Below, one piece after another: positions 1-7,700 of a stretch of DNA of 10,771 nt. The notes under the pieces are model-generated. The model had not been told where the DNA came from and searched no databases. It saw only the letters and a list, made by a program, of their open reading frames with translations. The stretch covers positions 1-10,771 of the forward strand of contig JABYQR010000715.1 in assembly GCA_022592445.1 (NCBI GenBank), in the 5' to 3' direction. Origin of the DNA: Cytidiella melzeri (taxonomy: Eukaryota; Basidiomycota; Agaricomycetes; Polyporales; Irpicaceae). Positions within the stretch are counted from its first letter, which is position 1. Each line of letters opens with the position of its first letter. The position numbers and the translations under genes were made by a program.

Positions 1-394
1 GTAGATCAGCGGAGTAGTACAATAGGAGGGTAGTGTTGAGTGGCACTCTAAGCTCGTGACTTAGAGGCCTAGGACCTTCGTGTTGGCGCACATCAGTCAG
101 TCCTGGAATTAGAAATCGCCACTTTTTGTAGCTGTAGAATTTTTTGAGGCATGTCGTCCACTTTTACTTTTGGTATCACGGAGATTGTGGACTCTCCTAT
201 ACTTCATGGTGTTTCTTACATGCGCCATTATGTTTTCGTTGTATCATGCCAACTGGTAGAAGTTGAAGTTGCAAGTGGTCATACTTGTCTTGAATCACTT
301 GTGGAAAACTTTTACTTACATTTGACTTTTCCATTAGCAATCCCCAGGCCTTTCTCAAGGAAAGTGTTGTGGATTGAATTCAACAACATAAATC
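1..394. other. No convincing gene; short ORF running into the MITE
   Basis: I see no recognisable gene, RNA or repeat here. One ATG-started frame (plus, 151-405, 84 codons) has a mixed hydrophobic composition, no motif I recognise, and takes its stop codon from inside the neighbouring MITE. If it was ever coding, its 3' end was replaced by that insertion. I cannot tell it from a chance open frame. Confidence 0.4.
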
Positions 395-397
395 TTA

Positions 398-558
398 GGG
401 CCTGATTGGCGCCGCATTATGTAGTTGACTTATAAATAATCCCCCGCCAACAAGGAAATAAGTCGCTGTGGAAATCAGTCGAATTAAGTGCTGGATTATT
501 TTATTTGGCGGGGTATTATTCCATAATGCGACTACATAATGCGCAGCCAATCAGGCCC
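398..558. mobile_element. Tourist-like (PIF/Harbinger) MITE, 161 bp
   Basis: The ends are inverted repeats beginning GGGCCTGATTGGC, and the first 28 or so bases match in inverted orientation with small gaps. Matching continues inwards (for example CCCCGCCAA near 443-450 against TTGGCGGGG near 505-513), so most of the element can fold into one imperfect hairpin. It is flanked by TTA at 395-397 and again at 559-561. A 3-bp TTA/TAA duplication and a GGGCCT..TTGG-type end are typical of Tourist-like MITEs mobilised by PIF/Harbinger transposases. It has no coding capacity. It lies about 40 bp upstream of the ATG of the next gene, so it could affect its expression, or mark where a longer gene was cut. 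Confidence 0.88.
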
Positions 559-601
559 TTATACTTTTGATTCTTTCTGCTAGACCATTATATTTTTGAA
601 G

Positions 602-2014
602 ATGCTGAACAACTCTCGCCGTACTTCCCGTTGTGTCAATGCCTGCTTCACTCCCCACTCTCCCAAAGATCCCTACCGCGTCCATGATTACACTCGGTTT
701 TACCGTATGAGTCATCCTATTGTCATGGAGATAAGAAGTTCTCCAACTCCCATCTCTATCCATATGAGTCAAACCGATGCTCAGGATGCTAGGATCGATG
801 TCAACTACGTTGACAGGGACGGAGTCAGGCGCATGGAATCGATGGATTACAGCCTTCTTGATCATCATGGCTGGGATAGGTTCAAGCAGAGTGATAGGCA
901 AAGGCACCTCCGAGAGGTTAATTGTACTATTGATGAAGCCAATTGAGAGGCGGAATTGGACTTGTACAGACGAAGGCCTCGCAATGTCAGTGCGGAAATA
1001 AGGGCACATCAAACCCAAAGCTCTTCCAGGGTTAATGCTGCACCTCCTCGCCGATCTGCGTTGCCGTTGCATCCTCATCCTCATCGTCATCCTACTCCAA
1101 TGCCACCGCCTTTTGTGAGTGCAGGATTATTGCTTTGGGACATTGTTGCCCAAGCATTAAATAATTTTGCATCTCCACAGACTTCTTCAACTATGGTCAA
1201 TCCGCCCACACCAATCATTCCGGATATCGTTGATGGTATGAACGGTTTGAATATCAGTTCACCAGTCTCTCATGACTCTTCAGAACCTGTAGTCCAGGCC
1301 GCTTCTGCTGCCGAGCCTACACCGGTTCCGTTCTCTACTACTCAGGAGGAGGGACAGGTTGAAGATGCATGGCCAACGGTATTTTCTCCCCAACCAGTCA
1401 TTCCCACTTTCTCATTTGACAATTGGGTTCACGTCGATCGTACCAATACTAGGCCGGCTTTGCCTGTCTATCCGTGTGGTATGGTTTATGGCATGGATGG
1501 ACCAAAGGGGGAGGTATTCAGGCCAGAGCAAGTTTGTTCCATTCTCGCCATGCAACACGTCAACCATCCCAACTATACGCCCAATGAGCTTGTCTTACGC
1601 TCTAAGGGACTTGTTGATACAATGGTCGTTAGCATGGGCAACAAATGCGAGCACTATTGTGAGATGGTTGAGGGGTTGGAGGAATTTGCCAAGTCTCAGC
1701 GGATCAAAGAGATTACAGCCTGTGCCCGCATCTACCTCAAGCTCAAGAGGGGACAGTGGCCAGACTGTGATAACATCTGGAACACCTACTTCATCTCAGT
1801 TGCGGACTTTCACACAGCAATGGAGGTCTTCAATGATTGTGATCATCTTAGCAATCACCAGCTGGTCTGGCTGACTCAGAGACGTATGGAGAAGAAGGAA
1901 GACTGGATGAGTATCTTTCATAGGGAGGAAGAATTTAAAGGTAAAATGAAGGAGGTAAAGATTGAGCCCGCTGAGCTCGAGCCTTCTTTAGAGCCTGGAT
2001 TGTCTTCTCTTTGA
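602..2014 (+). pseudogene. Unrecognised protein gene with one in-frame TGA (944-946)
   Basis: I do not recognise this protein. One frame runs from ATG 602 to TGA 2014 (471 codons) with a single internal TGA at codon 115; the sense reading continues smoothly on both sides (..IDEAN-stop-EAELDLYRRRPR..), which argues that the two halves were one protein. Restoring CGA would need one C-to-T transition at a CpG. Visible parts: a charged N-terminal region (residues 1-140); a Pro/His-rich, probably disordered stretch (about 150-265, with HPHPHRHP near 160); a more folded-looking C-terminal region from about 270 with several Trp and Cys; and an acidic tail containing VKIE, a match to the sumoylation consensus. 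The frame is closed by TAG at 581-583 just upstream. It may instead be the last exon of a longer gene interrupted by the MITE. Function unknown. Confidence 0.6.
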
Positions 2015-2229
2015 ACGGACTCTCTGCAAATCAAACTATACCGCACATTGTATACTATAAAATATTGCGATGTGTACCTTTATACTTGTTACAAACGGTC
2101 ATTTTCATTAGCGTAGTCTGTAGTGTACTTGTATACTTTCTCTATCTCTCTCTTGTTCTGCATTGAGTCATAACCATAACGTAGCGCGTTCTGACAAACT
2201 TTTATGACTTTTCTTTACATAGTTTGTGA
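2015..2229. other. AT-rich spacer, nothing recognised
   Basis: The stretch is AT-rich with pyrimidine-rich tracts (for example around 2138-2158). It would hold the 3' untranslated region of the preceding gene if that is transcribed. An 11-bp string TTCATTAGCGT occurs here at 2104-2114 and again at 2244-2254; the two copies are too short to call a repeat element. No LTR end or primer site for the downstream copia ORF was found here. Confidence 0.4.
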
Positions 2230-2799
2230 CGTTGTACTCTGGCTTCATTAGCGTGTACAAATTCCGAATTGCACCTCTTTGACACAGAGAACTTTTGTGA
2301 CATCGACAGTGTTGCAAGACCCTGTGAAACACAACTGTGCCCTAACTGCTATAGATATTTGTTTGAAGCAGATTTCAACGAAGTTCATAGAATTATTGCA
2401 TTGGTAACACAGGACCGGTATTTTGAACCTTTTGAACATCAGAAAGGACTCATGGGAGGTTACATAGGATCTGTACCGCATCTTGACGTACCTGCTTTAG
2501 TCACTGCATACCTTCAAGACTTAGCAAATTGTTGAGAATCAGAACCACAGTACAACAAACCAGAAGTAGTAATAGATCAGGAACCATCAGAGATCATCAC
2601 AGGCACAACTTACATTGGTGACACATCCAATCAATCTCTAGATAAGAACTCAGATTCCGGAGAAAATACCAAAGTCAAAGATCTTCTAGAAGAAACTTCT
2701 AAACAGACGTCATCACCTGTAATTGTACCTGTAGTACCTCATATCTCTGAAGTGTACATTCTGTACTACAACTTGATCCTTGATTGCTTTTGGTTATAA
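2230..2799 (+). pseudogene. Unrecognised reading frame upstream of copia, in-frame TGA at 2533
   Basis: I do not recognise this protein. The frame opens after a TGA at 2227 and runs 190 codons to TAA at 2797-2799, with one internal TGA at 2533-2535. It has no early ATG, so its start is missing, lies in another exon, or is non-AUG. The first part contains CPNCYRYLFEADFNEV and a hydrophobic second half. After the TGA it becomes Glu/Ser/Thr-rich (PEVVIDQEPSEIITGT..) and then hydrophobic (SEVYILYYNLILDCFW). The composition after the stop still looks coding, and base use resembles the AT-rich copia frame that follows. The TAA overlaps the copia ATG as TAATG. It may be an extra ORF of the copia element or a host gene fragment. 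Confidence 0.45.
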
Positions 2800-2801
2800 T
2801 G
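2797..2801 (+). promoter_or_regulatory. TAATG stop-start overlap before copia Gag-Pol
   Basis: The TAA that ends the upstream frame shares two bases with the ATG that opens copia Gag-Pol. UAAUG overlaps are a known means of coupled termination and re-initiation in some non-LTR retrotransposons (SART1) and in some fungal dsRNA viruses. Whether it works here is inference. The upstream frame now carries a TGA 264 nt earlier, which would uncouple it. Confidence 0.4.
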
Positions 2802-5751
2802 GCTGAACCAGGAAAGATTAGTGGTAGTCAAATGATCGTCTTTGATGGTTCAAACTACAAGAAATGGTCCACCGCTATGATTGGCTTGTTCAGAAATTCA
2901 AACACTTGGTTAATCGTGAATGGAACCGAAAAGAAACCTACCTTACCTGCAGCAGCTACCAGTTCAGGTTCTGGTACGACTACTGCACCTCCTGACACTT
3001 CTGATGAGAAGAAGAAACTTAAGGATTGGGAAATTCGGAACCAACGCGCTTTAGCTTATTTCAATATTTACCTTGACATTACTTTGCAATCCTATCTTGA
3101 AGGAGAGAATTTGGCCTCCAAAGTGTGGAAGAAATTGAAAATAGACTTTGAAAAGACATCAGTCTTAGCTAGCTCTGTTGCGTTCAGAAATCTACTTAGC
3201 TCAACTTTTGATGAGTCTAAGGATATGAACGTACAAATTCAAGGCTTCCGTACTAAGATTGGAGATACCAAAGTTGCTGTATTAGACCTTGATGATCAGA
3301 TTCAAGTTCATATTCTTTTGTGGGCTTTACCAACGTCATATGAAACCGCCATTTCTGCATACATTGGCACTGTTGCAAAACCCGAAGGAATCAAGTTCGA
3401 CATGCTCATCCCCAAGATACTTGCGGAAGAGTTACGTCGAAAGTGTTCAAACAGTGAAAATGCAAATCGGATTACGCAGACCACGCGTTTACCGAAGGAA
3501 AAATACAAGAAGTGTGGGCTTTCTAACCATACTACGAGTCAGCACTGGGATAAAGGGAAACCTAACCAGAACAAGTCTTGTGGTAATGGAAATAATCAGC
3601 AAGGATATTCTACCAACAACAGGCAGGGTAACAAGGAGAATAAAGGAAAGAAAGAAGGACAACGCAAGAAGTCTAAAGGCAAAGGCAAAGACAAAGCGAC
3701 TGTAAATAATCTTCAAGTAGATACCAAACCTGTCTTCGAGCACAATAACGAAATCATCAATGTTTTTCTTTATTCCACGTGTGAGACTGAAAGCGTTGAA
3801 TGGCTCATCGACAGTGGTGCTACTAGTCACATTACCAATGAAATTGACAACTTTATCTTGTATCAACCAGCAACAGTATCAGGTACATGCTCTGTAGCAG
3901 GTAAAGATATGACTGTCAAAATATTGGGAAAAGGAACGGTCGTACTTGACACAATCCTTGTGAAAGATAAAATACATTGCACAACTTTGAACAATGTCCT
4001 CTATATACCAGATGCAACTACAAGATTCTTTTCTCCTTCTAAAGCACTGCAACTAGGATGCACCAGCAGTGTTACATCGAAAGGATGGACAATTTATATT
4101 GAAGGGAAAGAGATCATAAATGGTCAACCTGATCATGCCGGACTTTATTGGATTAAAGGACGTCTAGTCAGGAAGATAGATCTAATTTATAAAGTTAGTC
4201 GTAATGATTATACATTGTGGCATGATCAACTAGGACACCCAGGGAATAAGATTGTCAAAAATCTTCACAAAGGAACAAAGGGATTAGAAGAAAAGATTCT
4301 TATTCCATCGACAATTTCTCCTTGTCACGGATGTCAAGTTGGAAAAGGAAAGAGACAACCATTTCCACCATCTATGTCAAGAGCTACAGAAGTCCTTGAA
4401 TTAACTTGTTCCGATCTCATTGAATATTCTACAACTTCTATTGATGGTTACAAGTACGGTATGACTTGTCTTGATGATGCTTCTAGTCATGGGATGCTCT
4501 ATTATCTCAAGCACAAAGACGAAGTGTTCACAAGATTCAAAGAATACAAGTCATGGGCCAAAAACCAAACAGGAAAGAAGATGAAGAAGTTCATTAATAA
4601 TGAGTTCAAGGATTATCTGAAGGAACACGGAATAGAACTACAAAAGCCTGTACCGTATACTCCACAGCAAAATGGTAGAGCTGAGTGATGGCAACAGACC
4701 ATAAAATATAAAGCCGAAGCATTGCGTCAGCAAGCTGGGTTATCATGTGGATTCTGGAAGCTTACTTGCGAAGCAGCGGTATATTTAAATAACCGTCTAC
4801 CTAATGTACGATTAAACTGGCAGACACCTATAGAGAGTTTTCTGGGTATAAAACCAGATATCTCAATGCTTCGTGTATTTGGATGTTGTGCATACGTCCA
4901 TGTACCGATCAAGAGTCGTCAGAACAAGTTGTCACCAAAAGCAACTCCTATGATATTCGTTGGATATGAACTGGGTGTAAAGGGTTACCGGTTCTGGGAT
5001 AAACAGCGAATTGTCATTGCTCGCGGTGCAGTATTTGACGAGACTCATTTCCCGTATTGTAAAGATATTACTCCTTCCAAACAACCTTTAGTCGGCGATA
5101 ACAGTGATAATAACACTGTTCCTCCACACAATAATTTTTCACCTTTTGAAGAGAATGATGAACAAGGTCACCAAGATTCTGATGATGGAGATGATGATCA
5201 TCCAGAGCACCAAGCACCTACTCATCCTTCTCGACAACAGCAGCAATTCCCTTCAGCTCCGGTTCTTGACAAAGAACCACAACCACAAATCAAACGAGGA
5301 CCTAAGCCTAAACCACCTTTGCCACCACCTATCCACCAGAACAAATGTTCAACTGCTCGAAAAAATCCTAAACTTTCCATGCAGCCGGTGGATATGCAGA
5401 AAGCTTTAGAAAAGCAAGTGGCTAAGGACAAAAAGGAAGAACAAAATGAGCTTTGTTTGAGAGCTGAATGGAACTCGAGAACATGCGTGAGATCCCTGGT
5501 TGCAGGGCCATCCAGATTACGGATACCTTTGCGATCAGGAATGTCATCACGCAACCCTCAAGATCACCTTCCGTTGAACCGGGTCCAGAACATCAAACTC
5601 TATCAGGAGGCTTAAGTGATGATGATGATTCTGCAGAAATTGATGACGAGACTCTTAATTCAATTACTGCTTATTCAATCAATGAATATCCACAGACGTG
5701 GAAGCAGGCAATGAAAAGAGATGATCGGGATCAATGGTTTGCTGCTGCACA
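2799..5751 (+). pseudogene. Ty1/copia Gag-Pol, degenerate and truncated before the reverse transcriptase
   Basis: The copia polyprotein is clear. Gag (residues 1-200) has the F-G-NY-W start (FDGSNYKKWSTAMIGL). The zinc knuckle (236-249) is damaged: Tyr236 and His249 occupy Cys positions. The protease has DSGATSH with catalytic Asp338. The pre-integrase zinc region is WH(475)..LGHP..CHGC. The integrase keeps Asp539 and Glu629 (NGRAE), but the segment that should hold the second catalytic Asp (SDNGGE) is missing after KKMK near residue 596. TGA at 4686-4688 replaces the expected Arg after NGRAE. The same frame then continues through the integrase end (LRVFGCCAYVH..FVGYELGVKGYRFWD). A one-base frameshift lies about 5550-5600. 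The frame breaks off at NEYPQTWKQAMKRDDRDQW, the usual lead-in to the reverse transcriptase. ATG 2799 is chosen over upstream TTG 2784. No LTR was found. It cannot be autonomous. Confidence 0.92.
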
Positions 5752-5820
5752 AGACCCTCTTGAGCTGAGGCTCAGTGGTAGGGAGGGTCTTAGAGAAACG
5801 GGGACGCGTGTCTTTAGGCA
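5751..5820 (-). pseudogene. Element A ORF1, N-terminal fragment only
   Basis: After removal of intron 5821-5893 the minus strand reads ATG then PKDTRPRFSKTL. This matches the start of ORF1 in element B (MPKESHSRF), with MPK-(D/E)-..-R-F conserved. The fragment stops where the copia sequence begins, at about 5751; the exact junction is uncertain by some 10 bp. Unlike B, an upstream in-frame ATG (6005-6003) in the leader would extend the protein by 37 residues through the LTR end, primer site and leader. The rest of ORF1, Gag and Pol of this copy are missing. Confidence 0.6.
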
Positions 5821-5893
5821 CTAAACAATGCGTAGGGGGTGAAAACGGACAACATAAGCGTAGCTCAACGGTATGAAGAGACCGGAGACATAC
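5821..5893 (-). other. Element A leader intron 2 (73 nt), splits A|TG start codon
   Basis: The donor is GTATGT at 5893-5888 and the acceptor TTTAG ends at 5821. The exon base before the donor is A (5894) and the exon after the acceptor starts TG (5820-5819), giving ATG on splicing. Position and phase match the intron of element B at 8356-8424. Both are preceded by a shared run of T, A and TTTATTC about 20 nt upstream. The branch point is weak. Confidence 0.65.
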
Positions 5894-5955
5894 TCGTCAA
5901 ACAGGAATAAACTTTTAAAAACGGTGGGAGTGGGGACCCAGGGTTTACACAACAA

Positions 5956-5965
5956 TCTCGACCTA
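5956..5965 (-). promoter_or_regulatory. Element A self-primer binding site
   Basis: On the minus strand the LTR end ACA (5970-5968) is followed by TT and then AGGTCGAGAT. This pairs with the inferred 5' end of the transcript (ATCTCGACGT, 6181-6172) at 9 of 10 positions. It is the counterpart of 8255-8264 in element B. No match to the usual initiator-Met primer sites (TGG..) was seen. Confidence 0.65.
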
Positions 5966-6070
5966 ATGTCACGGAGACGAAGCTCGACGCAACTAAAAGG
6001 GACATGAAGTGGAAAATGACAAGGAGGTGGTGGCAGGCGTAGAGCACAATGCTTTCACCAGCTATCAGAC

Positions 6071-6076
6071 TTTATT
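6071..6076 (-). terminator. AATAAA polyadenylation signal, element A LTR
   Basis: AATAAA on the minus strand begins 8 nt after the intron acceptor. Used in a 3' LTR, it would place the RNA end downstream of the intron, so the 3' terminal repeat of the RNA would hold both repeat copies and the intron. No canonical equivalent was found in element B. Confidence 0.5.
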
Positions 6077-6083
6077 CAAGTTG

Positions 6084-6103
6084 CTAGCCCAGTTAAGACC
6101 AAG
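6084..6103 (-). repeat. Direct repeat copy 2 (intron end), element A
   Basis: This is a 20-nt copy of 6152-6171 with two mismatches, both at adjacent bases (6093-6094 against 6161-6162). Both copies end in CTAG at a splice boundary. Confidence 0.85.
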
Positions 6104-6151
6104 TTAGATTGATACTACCCGCTATGTAGTACAAGAGGGGGTTTTGCTTAC
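6084..6151 (-). other. Element A LTR intron 1 (68 nt)
   Basis: The donor is GTAAGC (6151-6146), a CTAAC branch point lies near 6108-6104, and the acceptor CTAG ends at 6084. The exon upstream is only 30 nt from the inferred transcript start. The last 20 nt of the intron (6103-6084) repeat the last 20 nt of that exon (6171-6152) with 18 identities; repeat period and intron length are both 68. The same design occurs in element B. Confidence 0.7.
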
Positions 6152-6171
6152 CTAGCCCAGGAAAGACCAAG
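6152..6171 (-). repeat. Direct repeat copy 1 (exon end), element A
   Basis: This is the exon-side copy. It starts directly after the 10-nt self-primer sequence (6181-6172) and ends directly at the GTAAGC donor. Confidence 0.85.
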
Positions 6172-6180
6172 ACGTCGAGA

Positions 6181-6215
6181 TGGGGGCTAGGAGCGTACAT
6201 GCAGCAGTATATATA
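6181..6215 (-). promoter_or_regulatory. Element A TATA box and inferred transcript start
   Basis: TATATATA on the minus strand starts at 6215. The sequence complementary to the primer site starts at 6181, 34 nt downstream, which is the same distance as in element B and suits a TATA-directed start. Confidence 0.7.
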
Positions 6216-6723
6216 GACTTCAGGGACCTGCGCACAGACCATGTTGAGGGCAGGCTTTGCAAGAAGCTGTGTGAACGAAGAACAAAAGAACTACCTAGAG
6301 GAGAACAATAGCTATTGTCTAGACCTTGCCAAGAACTCTACTCGTGAGAGAATCTAATTAAAAGGAGACCAACTATTGTATTCCATTCCCACACCTGTGA
6401 GAACATCCTTCCATAAAGAGAACAATAAGGAAAGAACAAAAGGAGTCCATGTGGATGTCATTTATGACATCAAACCCTAGCTATGGGCTGAGCCATGTGG
6501 TTGTAGCCATGTGGTCTTACTTAAGCTAAGTCACATGCCAGTGTGACGTTGTAGCAAGTAATGTGACCGTGTGGAGCGTCTAAGCCACGTGATACGGGCG
6601 CTTGATAGATGTGCAAAGGAGTTTGTGCAGAGAAGGTTGCAACTGAGCTGCAGCCCGGAGTTTTATAGATAAAAACAAGAGGTAAATTGCGAAAATTAAG
6701 GGCTAGTCAGGCCATCCATGACA

Positions 6724-6737
6724 TTACCCCCCTCCTA
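6724..6737 (-). other. Element A polypurine tract
   Basis: On the minus strand AGGAGGGGGGTAA directly precedes the LTR start TGTCA. A purine run abutting an LTR is the plus-strand primer site of LTR retrotransposons. It marks this LTR as lying 3' of the pol fragment. The 268 bp between it and the pol stop codon (6738-7005) hold no ORF that I can support. Confidence 0.85.
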
Positions 6738-7005
6738 AAATCGAGCATCCTCGCGAAGCATCACTGTACTGTGGTGATAGAGGTCTTCTACCCGTCTACA
6801 GGGATTCAGCAGAATTGCCCCGATTGTCTAGTCAGAAGGATGCTAGGAAGTTTCTCCCCTTCTGGTGTCGTTGACTCGACGTTACCCGTCAGTGTGATGT
6901 TCTTGAGATATCCAGACCGATGTGTTTGCCTTCATCCCAGCTAAGATCGTATGTAGATGGATAGATCGTGCGAAGGAAAGCGGGGCCGGTCTGGGTATTG
7001 AATAT

Positions 7006-7534
7006 TCAAAAGTGTGAGCGGAGATCCGCAAAGAGTGAAGCTTTGATGACCCGGGGCGCTCCAGGGTTTGCTTTGTAGAAGTCGTCAATCACTTCTTGAC
7101 TATTCTCGAGGTTTTCAACTGGTTCCCAGCTATTGTGTCCGTCTGAATACCCTTCCCATTTGACAAGGAATTGCAATTTCTTCCAACATCCGTGTAGCCT
7201 GCTGTCTAGCACCTTTTTGGACGATGTACTGTTCTTCTCCTTCTATGACAATAGGATCAGGAGGTGGAGGTACGTCTTTGTCGTTGTCATGCCAGGGACT
7301 TAGACGGTTGATATGGAAGACAGGGTGGAGTCGGAGATAGCTAGGTAGATCGAGTTTGTAATTGAGATCGCCAATGCGTTCGATGACCTTGTACGGGCCG
7401 AGTTGTCGAGGACCGAGTTCAGGGGTAGCCTGGTGGATCTGGACGTTCTTAGCGTTTAGCCAGACCATGTCCCCTACTTGGAAGACGCGTGGAGTGACAT
7501 GGATAGTCCAACAGAGACCGGATTTTTCCAATAT
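7006..7534 (-). pseudogene. Ty3/gypsy Pol C-terminus of element A: integrase GPY region and chromodomain
   Basis: On the minus strand the integrase end reads VFQVGDMVWLNAKNV, then LGPYKVIERIGDLNYKLDLP (GPY/F module) and LHPVFHINRLSPW. A chromodomain follows: EEQYIVQK, then VLDSRLHG..LQFLVKWEGYSDGHNSWEP. Chromodomains steer integration by binding modified histone H3; the Tyr, the Trp/Tyr of KWEGY and the WEP signature are present. The two halves are in different frames. A run of five T at 7214-7218 (A on the coding strand) has one base too many, and with four the chromodomain reads through. The ORF stops at 7008-7006. Residues near 7490-7534 match poorly, and the gene is cut at 7534/7535 by element B, so the integrase core and the rest of Pol should continue beyond B, outside the window. 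Confidence 0.9.
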
Positions 7535-7700
7535 TGTCACCAGTTTACAGCCTTAGGCGCCTATCTAGAGCGCTTATTTTCCGGCTAGGAGTGTTACCGG
7601 ACCTAACCCTAACCTGGGTCACGTGACATCCTGCCTTATTTATCAATAGTCCAGACCCAAACCCTAGACTCAGTCTGGAGCGGTTCCAGATCAACCTAGG

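Larger units (their letters stand above)
5968..6723 (-). repeat. Element A LTR, 756 bp
   Basis: On the minus strand it starts TGTCA right after a polypurine tract and ends TGACA right before the primer site, giving the inverted TGTCA/TGACA termini expected of an LTR. Inside it are a CACGTG E-box (6585-6590), a GATGTCA/TGACATC inverted repeat (6454-6471), several ATTGTTCT-type motifs (minus, about 6295-6435), a TATA box, the inferred transcript start at 6181, an intron (6151-6084) and AATAAA (6076-6071). Its order of parts and length are close to the LTR of element B, although most of the sequence has diverged. Confidence 0.82.
5751..7534 (-). mobile_element. Ty3/gypsy element A, tandem-junction fragment
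   Basis: Read on the minus strand, this is the 3' end of pol, a noncoding tail, a polypurine tract, one LTR, a primer-binding site, a leader with a second intron, and the first codons of ORF1. An LTR that has a polypurine tract on one side and a primer site on the other is shared by two head-to-tail elements, or arose by recombination between two elements. On the low-coordinate side it meets the truncated copia at about 5745-5760; on the other side it is cut by element B at 7534/7535. Families: chromodomain Ty3 elements of basidiomycetes. Confidence 0.8.

Noticed and set aside
151..405. 84-codon plus-strand ORF
   Set aside because: It has no recognisable motif, its stop codon is supplied by the MITE, and its length is compatible with chance. 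It is mentioned only in the description of the region.
911..970. An intron removing the TGA at 944
   Set aside because: No good donor, branch point and acceptor set surrounds it, and the reading through the stop is coherent, so a point mutation is simpler.
551..1090. 179-codon minus-strand ORF
   Set aside because: It is antisense to the better supported frame at 602-2014, it begins in a run of CAT-complementary His codons (MRMRMQRQR), and it ends inside the MITE.
2533..4688. TGA read as an amino acid by a recoded genetic code
   Set aside because: Other genes here use TGA as a terminal stop (2012-2014; chromodomain end at 7006-7008), and the copia is clearly decayed.
6687..6944. 85-codon plus-strand ORF across the LTR boundary of element A
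   Set aside because: It crosses the polypurine tract and LTR edge of an element on the other strand and has no coding character.
7592..7600. TGTTACCGG as the start of the element B LTR
   Set aside because: It is possible, but TGTCACC at 7535 matches the TGTCA terminus of element A, pairs with GACA at the LTR end, and lies where the pol of A breaks off. The far LTR is needed to decide.
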